Source of the DNA: Humisphaera borealis
GTDB taxonomy: Bacteria; Planctomycetota; Phycisphaerae; Tepidisphaerales; Tepidisphaeraceae
Assembly: GCF_015169395.1 (NCBI RefSeq)
Contig: NZ_CP063458.1
Location: 4,712,001 to 4,776,000, forward strand
Reading direction: 5' to 3'
Length of the DNA stretch: 64,000 nt
The notes below the pieces were generated by a model that was not told the origin of the DNA, did no database searches, and worked only from the letters and a program-made list of their open reading frames with translations. Below are positions 15,551-25,600 of this stretch, one piece after another (position 1 is the first letter of the stretch; every line of letters starts with the position of its first letter). The position numbers were made by a program, and so were the translations under genes.

Positions 15551-16285
15551 CTAGTTAAGTCCCGGTCGCTTGAACATTCGCACCGACGGCGACACGGTCG
15601 ATTTGCCCGCCGTCGTCCCAAGTGACAGCAACAGTTCGGTCATCCGTCTCGAAACATCGGGTTCGGCGAGCAGTTTCTGCTTCAACGCGATGTCGTCCAC
15701 AAAATTGTACGCAACCAAGTCCGCCAGATCGGATGTCGACAGGGCTGACTGGGTCAACTCGGCGAACTTTCGTCCGATGGGTGTCTCCCCGAGCGATGTC
15801 TCTGAAAACAGCTGGTGGAGTGCCTCGCGACCTCCTTCGAGCGCACTTTCGTCGCTGATCCGCTGTTCGATCGGCAGCAGAGCTGCCGTTCTGTAGGGCG
15901 TGTGGTGTTCGCTGTCGTCGCCGGGGCCGGACAGTTCTTTAGTCACCCTGGCTCGCAGCACGCCCTGCAGAAGAAAGTTGAATCGGCCGTCGGGGAGTTC
16001 TTCATGGGAAACGATTCGACCGATGCAGACCACCGGCTCGATCGCCGGTCGGCTGTAGTAGCTCTTCTCCCATCCCGGCCGAAGCAACGCCATCGCGATC
16101 AGACGATTGCCGGCCAGGGCCTGCCGTGTCATCACCTTGTACCGCTCTTCAAAGATGTGCAGCGGGAGTACCGCTTTGGGGAACAGCACCACGTTGGGCA
16201 AGGGGAATAGCGGCGCAACCAGGCCATGGCCGCTGTCGCCGGGAGAATTGTATCCGCCTGTCGGCAGACCCGAGTCGTGACTCAT
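15551..16285 (-). CDS. LON substrate-binding domain protein
   Basis: 244 aa from the ATG at 16285, chosen because AAGGAA precedes it and the upstream in-frame stretch to 16393 is Arg-rich and unlike the family. It is a stand-alone LON N-terminal (LAN/PUA-like) domain. LFPLPNVVLFPKAVLPLHIFEERYK (about residues 26-50) is the defining signature, followed by RIVSHEELPDGRFNFLLQG (about 100-118). No AAA+ or Ser-Lys protease domain is present, so it is not the Lon protease. Stand-alone members are thought to recognise proteins or peptides; the exact role is unknown. It is divergent from the RTX-calpain gene. Confidence 0.88.
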   Translation of the reverse strand: MSHDSGLPTGGYNSPGDSGHGLVAPLFPLPNVVLFPKAVLPLHIFEERYKVMTRQALAGNRLIAMALLRPGWEKSYYSRPAIEPVVCIGRIVSHEELPDGRFNFLLQGVLRARVTKELSGPGDDSEHHTPYRTAALLPIEQRISDESALEGGREALHQLFSETSLGETPIGRKFAELTQSALSTSDLADLVAYNFVDDIALKQKLLAEPDVSRRMTELLLSLGTTAGKSTVSPSVRMFKRPGLN

Positions 16286-16632
16286 TTCCTTCAATCTTAG
16301 GCGACTTCGCCTGCAATGACGCGGTCGGTACGGAAATGAAAGCCGGGCCGGCAGCTGTCGGCAATCAGTTGCTGCGCTCAGAACCAACCGCATTCTCTTC
16401 GATTCTTGCCCGCCGCGCGTCCCAACGACACCGCTGGCCGATCATTACAGCCACCCCCTGTTCAGGTCAGTCCGTCCCATTCCGTAGCTCCCTGTCTCTC
16501 ACCATGTTGCCTTTTCGCAGGGGCGACAAGGGGCCCCGAAAGTGGCCCGCAATTCACGTAAGTCACGCCCCCACAAGTGTGGAACAGGCGTTTAACGATC
16601 GAAAACCAATTTCGTCCATGGGAGCTTCTGCC
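16286..16632. other. Divergent intergenic region, LON / RTX-calpain genes
   Basis: It should hold both promoters. I see no consensus box I would defend, and the open frame that crosses it into the RTX gene lacks coding character. Confidence 0.4.
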
Positions 16633-18558
16633 ATGTCGTTCGAGACTCTTGAAAAGCGTCAGTTGATGAGCGTCAGCCTGATCGGCAACTCGCTCGAGAT
16701 TCGAGGCACCGAGGCGGCCGATACCTACACCATTTCGAACTCGGCCTTTTCGCTGAAGGTCGTCGAGAACGGCACGACCTACAACTTCGCCCTCGGCAGC
16801 GTCGCGAAAATCAATGCGTTACTGAACGGTGGTAACGATCAGTTCAATACGCTCGGCGCCGGGCCGGTAACGCTTGCCGCCAACGCCGCCGCAGGCTCCC
16901 TGACGACCACCGCACTGCTCAAGACCAGCGTCGTTAACACCAAGATCATCACCACCGACTCGCTTGTCCTGAGGAATCTCCTGGTCACGGTTCCCATGGT
17001 CGTCGATGGCGGGATGGGCGACGACCGCATCGTCACCGGCGAAGGCAACGACACCATCCAGGGCAACGGCGGAACGGACAACCTCAAGGGCATGGGCGGC
17101 AGCGACTGGATCGATGGCGGTGTCGGCGGTGTTGCCGTCTACGCCCAGAACACCGGCAACGACTACATCGACGGCGGCGAAGGCAACGATACGCTCCACG
17201 CCTCCGACTACGGCAACAACACCATCCTCGGCGGTGATGGCAACGACTCCCTCTATGGCTACCAGGGCAATGACAGCCTCTTCGGCCAGGCCGGCAACGA
17301 TTATGCCAGCGCCTATCGCGGCAACGACCTGGTCATGGGCGGCGCGGGCAACGACCAGCTGCAGGGCGGCGGCGGCAACGACAAGGTCTACGGCGAAGAC
17401 GGCGACGACCTCGCCGACGGTGGCACCTTCGGTGCCGGCGCCGTTCTCGACAACAACGGCTTCGATATCGTCCGCGGCAACGCCGGCAACGATACTCTTC
17501 ATGCCGCCGACTTCTCCTCCAACAAGCTCATCGGCGACGACGGCAACGACGCCCTCTTCGGCTATGCCGGCGACGACTACCTCAACGGCGGCGCGGGCAC
17601 CGACACCATGAGCGGCGGCGACGGCAACGACACGCTCATCGCGATCGATGGCGGCATCAACGACACCCTGACCGGCGGCGCAGGCACCGACGTCATGTGG
17701 GGCGACCGCCAGAGCTTCTTGTTCTTCTCGCTCAATGACACCGTGACCGACGCCTCGGCGTTCGAGAACACCCGCACCGTCAAGATGGTCACCAGTTTCC
17801 GCAACGGCGCCGACAAGTCGCTGAACGGCGACAACATTGCCGACCCCACCGACGGCACCAACTACAAGAATTTCTCCAGCAACCCCCTGTTCGGCAGCAG
17901 CGGCCCCAGCGCCAACGATATCGACCAGGAAGCCGTCGGCGACTGCTGGATTCTCGCCCCACTCGGAGCCGTCGCCCAGGACAGCCCCTGGCGGATCCGC
18001 GGAATGGTCGTCGATTTCGGCGACGGGACCTACGGCGTATCGCTCGGTAACAGCTTCTACCGCGTGGACGCCGACCTCCCGACTCAGAGCGCGTTGAGCA
18101 ACGACCAGACCTACCAGGGCCTCGGACAGGGCAACAGCCTCTGGGCTGCCCTTGTCGAGAAGGCGTACACGCATCACCGGACCGGCGCGAACACCTACGC
18201 TTCGCTCGCTGGCGGTGACCCGGCCGACTCCATGCGGCAGTTCAACGTCCAGTCGGTCGGTCAGTCCTACTTCGCCCCCGGCGGCAGCTCGGCTGCGGTC
18301 GCCAACTCGATTTACACCCACTGGAACAGCTGGCAGTCGACCGACATCTGCACCGGCAGCGTGGCCGCGGGTTCACCGCTGGTCGGTGGTCACTGCTACA
18401 CGGTGACCAGCGTTACGCGAAACAGCTCCGGCGTGGTGACCAACGTTCGCGTTCGTAATCCGTGGGGCCCGGACAACACCGGCGGCAACCCGTTCGTTGA
18501 CCTCACCCCCGCCCAGCTCGCGGCCTGTGAGATCTGGGTCACTTGGGGCAACGCCTAA
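16633..18558 (+). CDS. RTX-repeat calpain-like cysteine protease with LEPR-like N-terminus
   Basis: 641 aa from the ATG at 16633 (GGAG at 16621-16624); an ATG at 16618 is an alternative. Residues 2-13 read SFETLEKRQLMS, a LEPR-xLL-like motif also found in the FN3 giant. Residues about 120-360 contain calcium-binding RTX nonapeptides (GGxGxDxxxG), including GEGNDTIQG, GGDGNDSLYG and GGAGNDQLQG. The C-terminal 250 residues are a calpain (C2) protease domain: QEAVGDCWILAPLGAVA with Cys438, GGHCYTVTSV with His587 and VRNPWG with Asn609, so the triad is complete. It is probably secreted or surface-bound and calcium-dependent (inference). A GC-rich hairpin terminator follows. Confidence 0.9.
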   Translation: MSFETLEKRQLMSVSLIGNSLEIRGTEAADTYTISNSAFSLKVVENGTTYNFALGSVAKINALLNGGNDQFNTLGAGPVTLAANAAAGSLTTTALLKTSVVNTKIITTDSLVLRNLLVTVPMVVDGGMGDDRIVTGEGNDTIQGNGGTDNLKGMGGSDWIDGGVGGVAVYAQNTGNDYIDGGEGNDTLHASDYGNNTILGGDGNDSLYGYQGNDSLFGQAGNDYASAYRGNDLVMGGAGNDQLQGGGGNDKVYGEDGDDLADGGTFGAGAVLDNNGFDIVRGNAGNDTLHAADFSSNKLIGDDGNDALFGYAGDDYLNGGAGTDTMSGGDGNDTLIAIDGGINDTLTGGAGTDVMWGDRQSFLFFSLNDTVTDASAFENTRTVKMVTSFRNGADKSLNGDNIADPTDGTNYKNFSSNPLFGSSGPSANDIDQEAVGDCWILAPLGAVAQDSPWRIRGMVVDFGDGTYGVSLGNSFYRVDADLPTQSALSNDQTYQGLGQGNSLWAALVEKAYTHHRTGANTYASLAGGDPADSMRQFNVQSVGQSYFAPGGSSAAVANSIYTHWNSWQSTDICTGSVAAGSPLVGGHCYTVTSVTRNSSGVVTNVRVRNPWGPDNTGGNPFVDLTPAQLAACEIWVTWGNA

Positions 18559-18664
18559 CCAAGGCTTGCTCAAGGGGAAACCATTGCTCACGACAGCCCA
18601 TGCCGACTGTCATGACACGTGAGCCCCCAGCCGTGAGGGCGGACGGGCTCATGAATGCGGAAGA

Positions 18665-18693
18665 GGCCGCCGGGACACGTCCCGGCGGCCTTT
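18665..18693. terminator. Terminator hairpin between RTX-calpain and hybrid kinase genes
   Basis: A perfect 11-bp GC stem (18665-18675 with 18680-18690), loop CACG, then TTT. It lies between convergent genes. Confidence 0.8.
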
Positions 18694-18700
18694 ACCGTTC

Positions 18701-21700
18701 CTATTGAACTGTTTCGGCTGGCGACGTCGGCAGCGCCCCGGGGATGAACATCCGGCATCGTTCGATCTCCGTGGCGATCTGTTGCACCATCGCTTCGAGC
18801 GATGGAATCTCTGCCGCGGCCGCCAGCTCCTCCAGCCGGCGAGCCAAGTCGGTCAGCCGGGTCGCGGCAAGACTCGCGGCAGCGCCCTTCAGCGCGTGGG
18901 CCGAAGCAGCAATCGCGTCTCGGTCGCCCGTCGATATGCTTCTGGCGATGCCGTCGACGTACGTCCCCGACTGCCGTTCAAATGCGTTGAGGATGCGTCG
19001 GGCGAATGCCGACTGCCCGAGGCAGCGGTCGAGCAATTGGGGTACATCGATCGCCGACGAGTCACTGCTGGCGGCCTGCCCGGTCGCCTCCGCCACCTCG
19101 ACCGTTGGCAGAGCCGGGCTGGGGTCCGACACGTCGGCGACCTCTGGTAATGGCAGAACAGACTGGATCGCCTCGACAAGACGTACCCGATCCAGCGGCT
19201 TGGACACATAACCGTCCATGCCGGCCGCCAGGCATCGCTCGCGGTCGCCGGTCACAGCGTTGGCGGTCAGCGCGATGATCGGCACCTTCGTCGTACGCCC
19301 GCGGCAGGGCTTGGATGATTCGCGCCGGCGAATTTCGGCCGTGGCGGCAAAGCCGTCCAGTTCCGGCATCTGGCAATCCATCAGCACCAGGTCGTACGTC
19401 GGGCCATCCACGTTGAACAGCGCATCGACCGCCTGCCGTCCGTTGTGAACGATGTCACAGGTGAATCCCAGTAGCGTGAGCAACTGCTCGGCGACCAGCT
19501 GATTCACCTCGTTGTCCTCGGCAACCAGTATTCGCACCCCCGTGGCGGGGGCATTGGCCACCGAATCCGTACGATCGTAAAGGCCGGGATACACGACACC
19601 TGGAATGGTGCTCGCCAGCGCGTCGAACAGCGCCGACTGGCGGACCGGGTGCGTCAGGCATCGGTGGAAGCCTGCGGCATGAAGCGCGCTGACCGACAGG
19701 GGGCTATCCAGATTCGACAGGGCAATCAGTCGCAGGGTTGGCAGGGCCTTGGCTCTTCGCACCGCCTGGGCCAGGGCGGGGCCGTTCGTCGCGCTCGGGT
19801 CAAGATCGACGATCGCAATCCCGAACGCGCGGCCGATTGCGGCATTCTCCTGCAGCAGGTTCATCGCCGCTTCGACCGTTGGTGTGACCGCGTGATCAAC
19901 GCCCCAGGTTTTCAGATAGCCACACACCTGGCGGGTGCTGTGCCCGCTGTCGGACAGCAGGATCACGTGCAGTCGCGCGACCTCGCGAGTCACCACTTCG
20001 ATCGCCGATTGCTCCGGGCATGCCGAAAGGCGTACGGTAAACCAGAAGGTAGATCCCTTGCCGGGTGTGCTGCTGACGCCTATCCGGCCGCCCATCAATT
20101 CGGCAAGCCGTTTGGAGATCGCCAGTCCCAGCCCGGTGCCGCCGTACTGGCGTGTCGTGGAAGCGTCGACCTGCGAAAAGGACTTGAACAGGCGATCGAG
20201 CCTCTCCGGCGGTATCCCGATCCCGGTATCGACGATCTGGAACCGGAGGTGGATCGATTCATCAGCCGGCGTGCCGTTCGTTTGGGCTCGCGGTGCCGGG
20301 AACTCGGGTGGGTGACAGGGCTCGCACTGGATTGTGATTTCACCTTTGTTGGTGAACTTCAACGCGTTGTTAACCAGGTTGGTGACGATCTGTTTGAGCC
20401 TTGCACCATCGCCGATGACCCTTCGGGGCACCTTCGGATCGATCGACACGTTGAGAGCAATGCCCTTCTCGTCTGCCCGGCGCGAAAACAGGTCTGCTAC
20501 GTGCTCCACGATTTCAACCACGTCGAATCCGTAGGCCTCAGCCTCCATCTGGCCCGATTCGATCTTGGAAAAGTCCAGGATGTCGTTGATGACCGACAGC
20601 AGGCTTTGGCAGCTTCGCCGGGTGGTATCGACGAAGCGTCGCTGTCGCTGGTCCAGCGATGTCATCTCGAGCAGTTCCACCATTCCGACAATGCCGTTGA
20701 GGGGCGTCCGCAGTTCGTGGCTCATGTTCGCGACGAACTCGCTTTTGGCGCGGCTCGCTGCGTCGGCGGCGTCGCGCGCGGCTTCCAGATCGCGGTTCGT
20801 CGCGACCAGGCTCGCCTCGCTCCGCCGTAGCGACGCCATCATGCGCTCGGCGATCCCCATCGCCCGACGGCGGCTGTTGTTGAGCGACCAGACGATCGCC
20901 GCGGCCAGAACGCTGAACAGGCAACCGCCCGTGAGCATCGTCGCCCGTTCGCGCTGGGTCGAGGCGATCAGCTGGTTGGCATCAAAGCTGGTGGACGGAA
21001 CGGAACTGGCAAAGACCCACGGGTTCTGATCGACAACGCCCGCAGGTTCGGCGCGATGGTAGGCCATGCCGGGTGGCCGCGAATGGTTCTCGATCGCCAG
21101 CTGATGCGCAGGGTCGATCGGGGTGGTCGCCTGTGACGACCTGATCGTCATTCCGGTCGACTTCTGAAACGCCAGACAGAAGGGGTCGTCTATTGCCCGT
21201 TCGAGGATTCGCGTGCGGATGATCGCGCAGATCATTCCCTTGAAGCGTCCGTCGATGCCGTAGAACGGCACCGAATAGACAATACCCATCCGAGCCGAAT
21301 TGTCGCCCGCCCGTAGCGCCGAAGCGGTGAACTCGCTGTTGTCGCAGGTAATGACCGGCTTGCTGGTCATCGCGGGATACTTCAATCCTTCGATCGATGC
21401 TTCGGTTGGGTAACGTGACGCGAAGACGGCACATTGCCGTTGCATCTCCCGGTACTCATAGATCTCAACCTCTTCCAGCTTCCCTTCGCCTCTGGACCCT
21501 CCAGGCGACTCGTGGGCGTGCCCGCCCGTAGGGTCGCCGGTTCTGCCCACGATGATCTCATCGAAGGAGATGATCGGCTCCTGCATCTTCTCGGTGACAG
21601 GATCGAGTTGATCGGGATTCAGGTCGCCGGGGACAATGTAGATCTCGGAGACCGCCACGTGCGATGCGACATTGTTGTAGAGCTGCTGCACCGTCTCGCG

Positions 21701-22006
21701 CGGATCGCCGTCAAACCCCTCTGCGTGGCGATTGATGTTGCGAACGCCCGGGAGCAGGGCCATGGTTCGAAGTGCGTCGTAGGTCAGAGAGAAGGTTCGG
21801 TCGAAGCTTTCACGAGACGCGAAGTACCTTGCATCACTCTCGCGCGTGAAGGCCTTCTGCGCGTCGGCACTGATTCCGGTGCCCACCACCAGCCAGAGAA
21901 CCCCCGTCGCCGTGAGAGAAAGCATGAACGTACCGACACTCCACGCGTCCAGGCCGAATCGGCCGATCAGCGAGGAGTCCTCCGGGCGTTCGCGGGAGCT
22001 GGTCAT
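18701..22006 (-). CDS. Hybrid sensor histidine kinase with two receivers and HPt
   Basis: 1101 aa from the ATG at 22006 (a GTG 16 codons upstream is possible). Order: membrane helix 1 (about 20-42), large extracytoplasmic sensor region (about 45-350), membrane helix 2 (about 355-377), coiled linker, and HisKA with [10 protein letters not shown] (His430). The HATPase domain has N-box [14 protein letters not shown]1 [12 protein letters not shown] and G2 [12 protein letters not shown] degenerate receiver (about 675-800) is followed by an intact receiver with AEDNEVN and LVLMDCQMP (Asp877) and a C-terminal HPt domain with AHALKGAA (His1037). All steps of a BarA-type phosphorelay sit in one inner-membrane protein. 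The neighbouring divergent response regulator is the likely partner. The ligand is unknown. Confidence 0.93.
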   Translation of the reverse strand: MTSSRERPEDSSLIGRFGLDAWSVGTFMLSLTATGVLWLVVGTGISADAQKAFTRESDARYFASRESFDRTFSLTYDALRTMALLPGVRNINRHAEGFDGDPRETVQQLYNNVASHVAVSEIYIVPGDLNPDQLDPVTEKMQEPIISFDEIIVGRTGDPTGGHAHESPGGSRGEGKLEEVEIYEYREMQRQCAVFASRYPTEASIEGLKYPAMTSKPVITCDNSEFTASALRAGDNSARMGIVYSVPFYGIDGRFKGMICAIIRTRILERAIDDPFCLAFQKSTGMTIRSSQATTPIDPAHQLAIENHSRPPGMAYHRAEPAGVVDQNPWVFASSVPSTSFDANQLIASTQRERATMLTGGCLFSVLAAAIVWSLNNSRRRAMGIAERMMASLRRSEASLVATNRDLEAARDAADAASRAKSEFVANMSHELRTPLNGIVGMVELLEMTSLDQRQRRFVDTTRRSCQSLLSVINDILDFSKIESGQMEAEAYGFDVVEIVEHVADLFSRRADEKGIALNVSIDPKVPRRVIGDGARLKQIVTNLVNNALKFTNKGEITIQCEPCHPPEFPAPRAQTNGTPADESIHLRFQIVDTGIGIPPERLDRLFKSFSQVDASTTRQYGGTGLGLAISKRLAELMGGRIGVSSTPGKGSTFWFTVRLSACPEQSAIEVVTREVARLHVILLSDSGHSTRQVCGYLKTWGVDHAVTPTVEAAMNLLQENAAIGRAFGIAIVDLDPSATNGPALAQAVRRAKALPTLRLIALSNLDSPLSVSALHAAGFHRCLTHPVRQSALFDALASTIPGVVYPGLYDRTDSVANAPATGVRILVAEDNEVNQLVAEQLLTLLGFTCDIVHNGRQAVDALFNVDGPTYDLVLMDCQMPELDGFAATAEIRRRESSKPCRGRTTKVPIIALTANAVTGDRERCLAAGMDGYVSKPLDRVRLVEAIQSVLPLPEVADVSDPSPALPTVEVAEATGQAASSDSSAIDVPQLLDRCLGQSAFARRILNAFERQSGTYVDGIARSISTGDRDAIAASAHALKGAAASLAATRLTDLARRLEELAAAAEIPSLEAMVQQIATEIERCRMFIPGALPTSPAETVQ

Positions 22007-22304
22007 AGTTGCTCTGGTAAGAGGAGTAGGGTCGCAAGGGCGGCAAGGTGCCACCAGCTATTCGACGGATGCCAATGCCACGCCGCACGGCGACCCCGCC
22101 ATGGCGCAGTTGATCTCTACGCAATATCGGCCGCCCGTAACGAGGTCAGCAGCAGGAAGTGGAGCGATCCGGTTCGAGCTGTGTGGGGAAATCCCTCGCG
22201 CCGCGAGGCATTCAAGTGCCCCGCGGCTGGGGACGACATTCCTTGCAGGATCGATTGTCGACGCGTTGCCTTTTGGCCCTATCGTCGCCCCGCAAGGTTA
22301 CCCG

Positions 22305-22685
22305 ATGCGAAAGTCCACCACCGTATACATCGTCGATGACGATCCCATCTGCCGGGAACTCGCGGAGTTTGCGATCGAATCCGGCGGTCTCAGGACCCAC
22401 AGCTTCGATTCGGCCGCGTCCTTCTTTGCCGCGTTCAAGCCCGATGAATGCGCCTGCCTCGTGCTGGATATGAACATGCCCGGCATGAACGGTTTTGACG
22501 TGCAACTGAAGCTGCGCGAGCTGTCGGCCGCGACGCCGGTAGTTTTCGCGACCGCTGAGGCTGATGTCGCCACCGCCCGGGTGGTACTCCGCAACGGTGC
22601 CTGTGACATCATCCAGAAGCCCATCGACCCCCGCGAACTGCTTCGACTGGTCCGCCGCGCGATCGAAGGTCCGCTTGCCGCCTGA
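22305..22685 (+). CDS. Single-domain response regulator (receiver only)
   Basis: 126 aa from the ATG at 22305 (AAGG about 8 bases upstream); the longer open frame from 21846 overlaps the kinase gene and is not credible. CheY-like receiver: acidic pocket VDDDP (residues 9-13), phosphoacceptor Asp55 in LVLDMNMPGMNGFD, Thr/Ser position in VVFATAEAD and Lys in IIQKPIDP. No output domain follows, so it would relay phosphate or bind a target protein. It is divergent from the hybrid kinase (298-base gap) and likely receives phosphate from that protein's HPt domain. It ends 5 bases before the convergent dehydrogenase gene. Confidence 0.92.
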   Translation: MRKSTTVYIVDDDPICRELAEFAIESGGLRTHSFDSAASFFAAFKPDECACLVLDMNMPGMNGFDVQLKLRELSAATPVVFATAEADVATARVVLRNGACDIIQKPIDPRELLRLVRRAIEGPLAA

Positions 22686-22690
22686 CTCGA

Positions 22691-25600
22691 TCACTTCGTC
22701 TTAAGCATTTCCGTTGGCTTCGCCTGCCGGATGAATGTCATCAGGTCGGCAAAGTCCTGCGCTGTCAGCCCTGCTTCCAGGCCTTCGGGCATTAGTGACA
22801 GTCCGGTGCCGCGCAGGCTTACGATGTCGGCCCGCAGGACTTCGATTCTCTTTCCATCCGGGGCAATCAGCAGCACGCCCGCGCCGCTTTCGCCGGCGAG
22901 AACGCCGCTCAGCGTGTCACCGGCTTTCGTTTCGATCACATAGCTGACGTACTTCGGTTCGACGGCGCGGTTGGGATCGATGATCGCTGTCAGCAGGCCT
23001 TCGGAAGACTTGTCGCCGATGCCCGACAGATCGGGCCCGACGGCGTTTCCTTTGCCGCCGGCGACGTGGCACGCCGCGCATGCTTTGACAAACACCGCTT
23101 CGCCTCGGACCCCCTCGCCGCGCAAGGATTTGGCTGGCGCGAAGGTGTCGAGCACCTTCTGACGATCGGCGTTTCCGCCGCGCATGAGCACGACGCCGGC
23201 CCTGCCGCGGATCTTCTCATCCTTATGAGCTAGCAGCGCCTGCCGCCGGACCGCGTCAATGTCCTGCGGCTTAACCTCGTCTCGCTCGACGGCCGTTAGC
23301 AACATTGCAGCCCAGGCCGGACGCGACAGCAGCGCATCGAGCATCGCGCTGCGGACGATGGGGGATGCCTGTTTCCACGATGCCAGAAGGGTAGCCGGTG
23401 CGGCGTCTGCCTTGGCCCGGACGATCGCGGCGACTGCAGCGACCTGCACCGCTTCCGGGGTTTGTGGCGTCAGGCACCGCCGTCGCAGCTTGTCGATCGC
23501 CTCGTCGATCTTCGCCGTCGGCCGCCCGAGCATCGCCAGTGCGGCGACGCGGCGGTCGAGGGGCTCGCTGGTGCGGAAGGCTGCCCGCTCGGCGTTGTCG
23601 CGCAGTGCAGACAGGCGGAAGCACGCCGACTGACCGGCCTTGGAATGGGTATCCAGCATCTGCCGCACGAGCTGATCCTCGTGGAGGTTCTCGGCAGTCG
23701 CCGCGTCCAAGGCGGCTGCGACGGCGTTGAATCGCCAGGCCGGCGGCGCGTTGTCTTCCTCACCAGCGAGGTTGGCCAGTAGCACGGCGAGCGTTTCGAA
23801 ATCCTTCTGCGCCGCCGCCATGCGGGTCAGCGGTGTCACGATGCCCGGCGGTGGGGCGATCTCCGGGCCGGTCACCTGCTTGACCAGTTCCGGCAGCCAG
23901 GCAGGGCGAACCGACGTCATCGCCGCAGCGACAATCATCGGCTCGTCCGTGTTCTTGAGAAGAATGTCACCGAGCGCCTTGGCGGCGCGGGGATCGTCCC
24001 ACTCGCCGAGCGAATACGCGACCTGTCGGCGAACCTGCGGGTCGGCATCGCTCGCAGCTTTGACGAGCGAATCGGCAAGCTTCGCGTGGGTTGACGCAAA
24101 TCGCTCGCTCAGCCGAGCGGCGTGCATCCGTACACTTGGATGCACATCGGTCGAAGCCAAGACGAGGGCGTCGGCGAGTGCGGTGGCGGGGTCGGTAAGT
24201 GCGGGGACTTTCGGATCCGGCGGGAGACCTGGGATCTGTCGGAGCACATCGAGCGTGCAGAGCGCGTGCAGCCGAGCCAGGGGATTACCGCTCTCGGCTG
24301 CCATGCGCTTCATCGCCGGAACGGCCGACCGATCGCCGTGCTCCACGAGCAGTTGCTGTGCCATGTCCCGCTGCCAGCCGGACGGAGAATCGAGCGCGGA
24401 AACGAGCTGCTCGGCGGTCATCCTGTCGAGCCGCGGGATCGGCCGTTTTGCCACGCCGACAGGAGCGACGCGGTAGATGCGGCCCTTGTCGGCCCCGGCG
24501 CGCAGGTCGAGCTTCGCCTGCCAATCCTTGGGGATCCACTGCGGGTGCTCGATCACCAGCCGGTACATGTCGGCGATGTAGAGTGCACCATCCGGGCCGA
24601 CGCGGATTGTCGTCGGGCGGAACCAGTTGTCGGTGCTGGCGAGGAACTCCGACTGCTGTTCGTCCGCCGCGCGATCGCTGTGGAACGTCGTCCCCTCCGG
24701 CTTCATGACCTGCCGCGCGACCAGGTTGTGCACCGGCTCGCTGACGAACATGTTCCCGGCGAAGTGCGGGCCGAACAGGTCGTCGCGGTAGACGATCGTC
24801 GAGCAGGCAGACGTGAAGTGGTTCGCCGTGTGGAAGTCGTTGAACCGCTCCAGCGTCCGGCTGATCGGAAAGACCGGCGACGCGCCCGGCACGCGCGGCA
24901 CCTCGATCCGCCCCGTGGCGCCGGCGTAGAACGGGTTGCGGCGGTGGTACTGCTCGTCGGCCCAGAGGTGGAACATCGGGTGCGTATTGTCGTTGCCGAA
25001 CCAGTTGCCCCAGTCGTCGCGCGAGCGGAAGAACTGCGTGACGCCGGCACAGGTTTCGAACTCGCCGGTATCCGGCCGCAGCCGAATGTCGCGGCCGCGG
25101 ATGTCGACCACCTTTCCGGTCTTGATCGACTTGATCTGGCCGTTGGAGTGGCCGTTGGCGCCGTAGAACCAGCCGTCCAGGCCGTAGGTAAGTCCGTTGA
25201 TGCGGTGCTGCTGATTGCCTTCGGAGAAGCCGGTGAAGAGGACTTCCCGTTTGTCGGCGACGCCGTCCCCGTCGGTGTCTTCGGCGTAGAAGATGTCCGG
25301 CGCCGCCGTGACGATTACGCCCTTGCGGTACGGCGTGACACCCGTGGGGAACGGCAGGTTGTCGAGGAAGGTGGTGGCGGTTTCGTAGAACCCGTCGCCG
25401 TCGGCATCGGTCAGGATCTTCACCTTCCCGCCGGCCTTGCCCTTGCCATCGACGCCGAGCGGGTAGTCGCCCATCTCGACAACCCAGAGCTTGCCGTCGG
25501 GGCCGAACGCGAATGCGACAGGGTCTTGCACGACCGGTTCGGCGGCGACAAGTTGGGCTTCGAAACCGGGCCGGGTCTGGATGGACTTGAGCGAGGCCCG

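Noticed and set aside
15551-16285. Lon protease
   Set aside because: Only the N-terminal LON domain is present; there is no AAA+ or Ser-Lys catalytic domain within 244 residues.
16126-16632. N-terminal extension of the RTX-calpain protein from 16126
   Set aside because: The stretch overlaps the divergent LON gene, is of non-coding character, and the LEPR-like motif begins at the 16633 start.
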